5,881 bases of DNA from Xanthobacteraceae bacterium. Lineage in GTDB: Bacteria > Pseudomonadota > Alphaproteobacteria > Rhizobiales > Xanthobacteraceae. Location: the NCBI GenBank assembly GCA_030043175.1, contig JASHYD010000325.1, forward strand, positions 1-5,881, given 5' to 3'. Both the position numbers and the translations under genes were made by a program. Position 1 is the first letter of the stretch; every line of letters starts with the position of its first letter. This document shows positions 5,433 to 5,881 of the stretch, piece by piece. The notes beneath the pieces are model-generated. The model saw only the letters and a program-made list of their open reading frames with translations, was not told where the DNA came from and made no database searches.

Positions 5433-5881
5433 ATGAAGCCGAACCATATCGATAAGCTTGATGTCGCGATCCTCGAAGCCCTTCAGGAGAACGCTCGCAT
5501 CTCCCTGTCAGAGCTCGGTCGGCAGATCGGGTTGTCGCAGCCAGCGATGTCGGAGCGCGTGAAGCGACTCGAGGAGCGCGGCATTATCACGGGCTACGGC
5601 GCTCGAATTGACGTCGAGGTGCTTGGCCTTGGGATGACAGCGATCATCCGTCTGAAGACGAGGCACGAGCATATCCGGGCAGCCATCGAGCGTTTTGCCA
5701 GGATGCCGCAGGTGATGGAGGTCTATCGCCTGACAGGCGAGGATTGTTTCTTGCTTAAGGTGATCGTGCCTACGCCAAGCCAACTCGAAACGATTGTTGA
5801 TGCGATCGCAAGGTTCGGAGCGGTGACCACCTCTGTCGTCTTGCGGTCCGAACGACCGAAGCCGATTACGACGGCCCTCCT
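5433..5881 (+). CDS. Lrp/AsnC-family transcriptional regulator (3' end cut by the window)
   Basis: This gene encodes an Lrp/AsnC-type regulator, small proteins that assemble as octamers and sense amino acids. The 149 visible residues hold the N-terminal helix-turn-helix (LDVAILEALQENARISLSEL, then GRQIGLSQPAMSERVKRLEE, about 9-48), the family link RGIITGYGARID (49-60), and the RAM ligand domain from about residue 66 on, including MEVYRLTGEDCFLLKVIV (95-112), where G102 and D104 belong to the conserved TGxxD turn, and the closing VVLRSERP strand. Family members have 150-165 residues, so few are missing. ATG 5433 is preceded by GGGG (5424-5427) at 5 nt. The gene diverges from the LysE-type exporter across a gap with a perfect 11-bp inverted repeat, so it very likely controls the exporter and its own gene. 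A weak -10 candidate TAGATT (5394-5399) lies inside that dyad. Confidence 0.93.
   Translation, partial: MKPNHIDKLDVAILEALQENARISLSELGRQIGLSQPAMSERVKRLEERGIITGYGARIDVEVLGLGMTAIIRLKTRHEHIRAAIERFARMPQVMEVYRLTGEDCFLLKVIVPTPSQLETIVDAIARFGAVTTSVVLRSERPKPITTAL

Noticed and set aside
1..5881. CRISPR array, tRNA or rRNA gene, riboswitch, toxin-antitoxin or phage-defence cassette
   Set aside because: I saw no regularly spaced repeats, cloverleaf-like sequence or defence-type proteins. All larger frames fit ordinary metabolism, transport or regulation families.

Overview
The window looks like an accessory or intergenic-rich stretch of an alphaproteobacterial chromosome, most likely from the Bradyrhizobium/Rhizobiales group. 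The reasons are the high GC content, the use of GTG starts, the mix of gene families (orphan TTT-type binding protein, TauD-like dioxygenase, GcvA-type LysR regulator, LysE/Lrp pair), and two small proteins of a style common in rhizobial genomes (a 'YRRQA' helix repeat and a 'ADREIAR-x-ARSGGRLTDD' motif). The organism is inferred from protein style only.

Layout. 1-186 (minus): N-terminal piece of an ISKra4-like transposase running off the left edge. About 214-317: a 95-bp sequence whose 81%-identical second copy lies at about 4465-4568 in the same orientation, so the pair brackets the central genes. 405-1254 (plus): a TauD/TfdA-family Fe(II)/2-oxoglutarate dioxygenase broken by a single extra T at 888-889. 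1314-2276 (plus): a tripartite tricarboxylate transporter (Bug/TctC) periplasmic binding protein 59 bp downstream, probably the same transcript. 2277-2458: no gene seen. 2459-2875 and 3060-3305 (both minus): two small rhizobial-type hypothetical genes. 3397-4368 (plus): a LysR regulator diverging from them, with operator-like inverted repeats in the shared gap. 4369-4608: no gene, but repeat copy 2 and a strong hairpin. 4609-5268 (minus): a LysE/RhtB amino-acid exporter. 5433-5881 (plus): an Lrp/AsnC regulator cut by the right edge.

How the parts work together. The clearest functional unit is the divergent lysE/lrp pair. Its 164-bp gap holds a perfect 11+11 bp inverted repeat that is a good candidate operator for the Lrp protein, which would control the exporter and itself. 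The dioxygenase and the Bug protein look like a small uptake-and-oxidation operon for an organic acid or sulfonate-like compound, with no membrane TctA/TctB partners in view and with the oxidation step apparently frameshifted. The LysR regulator may have controlled that operon, but nothing in the sequence proves it.

I found no convincing new defence or mobile system. The most unexplained item is the pair of diverged direct repeats, which preserve a common short reading frame and flank the 4.2-kb central block.
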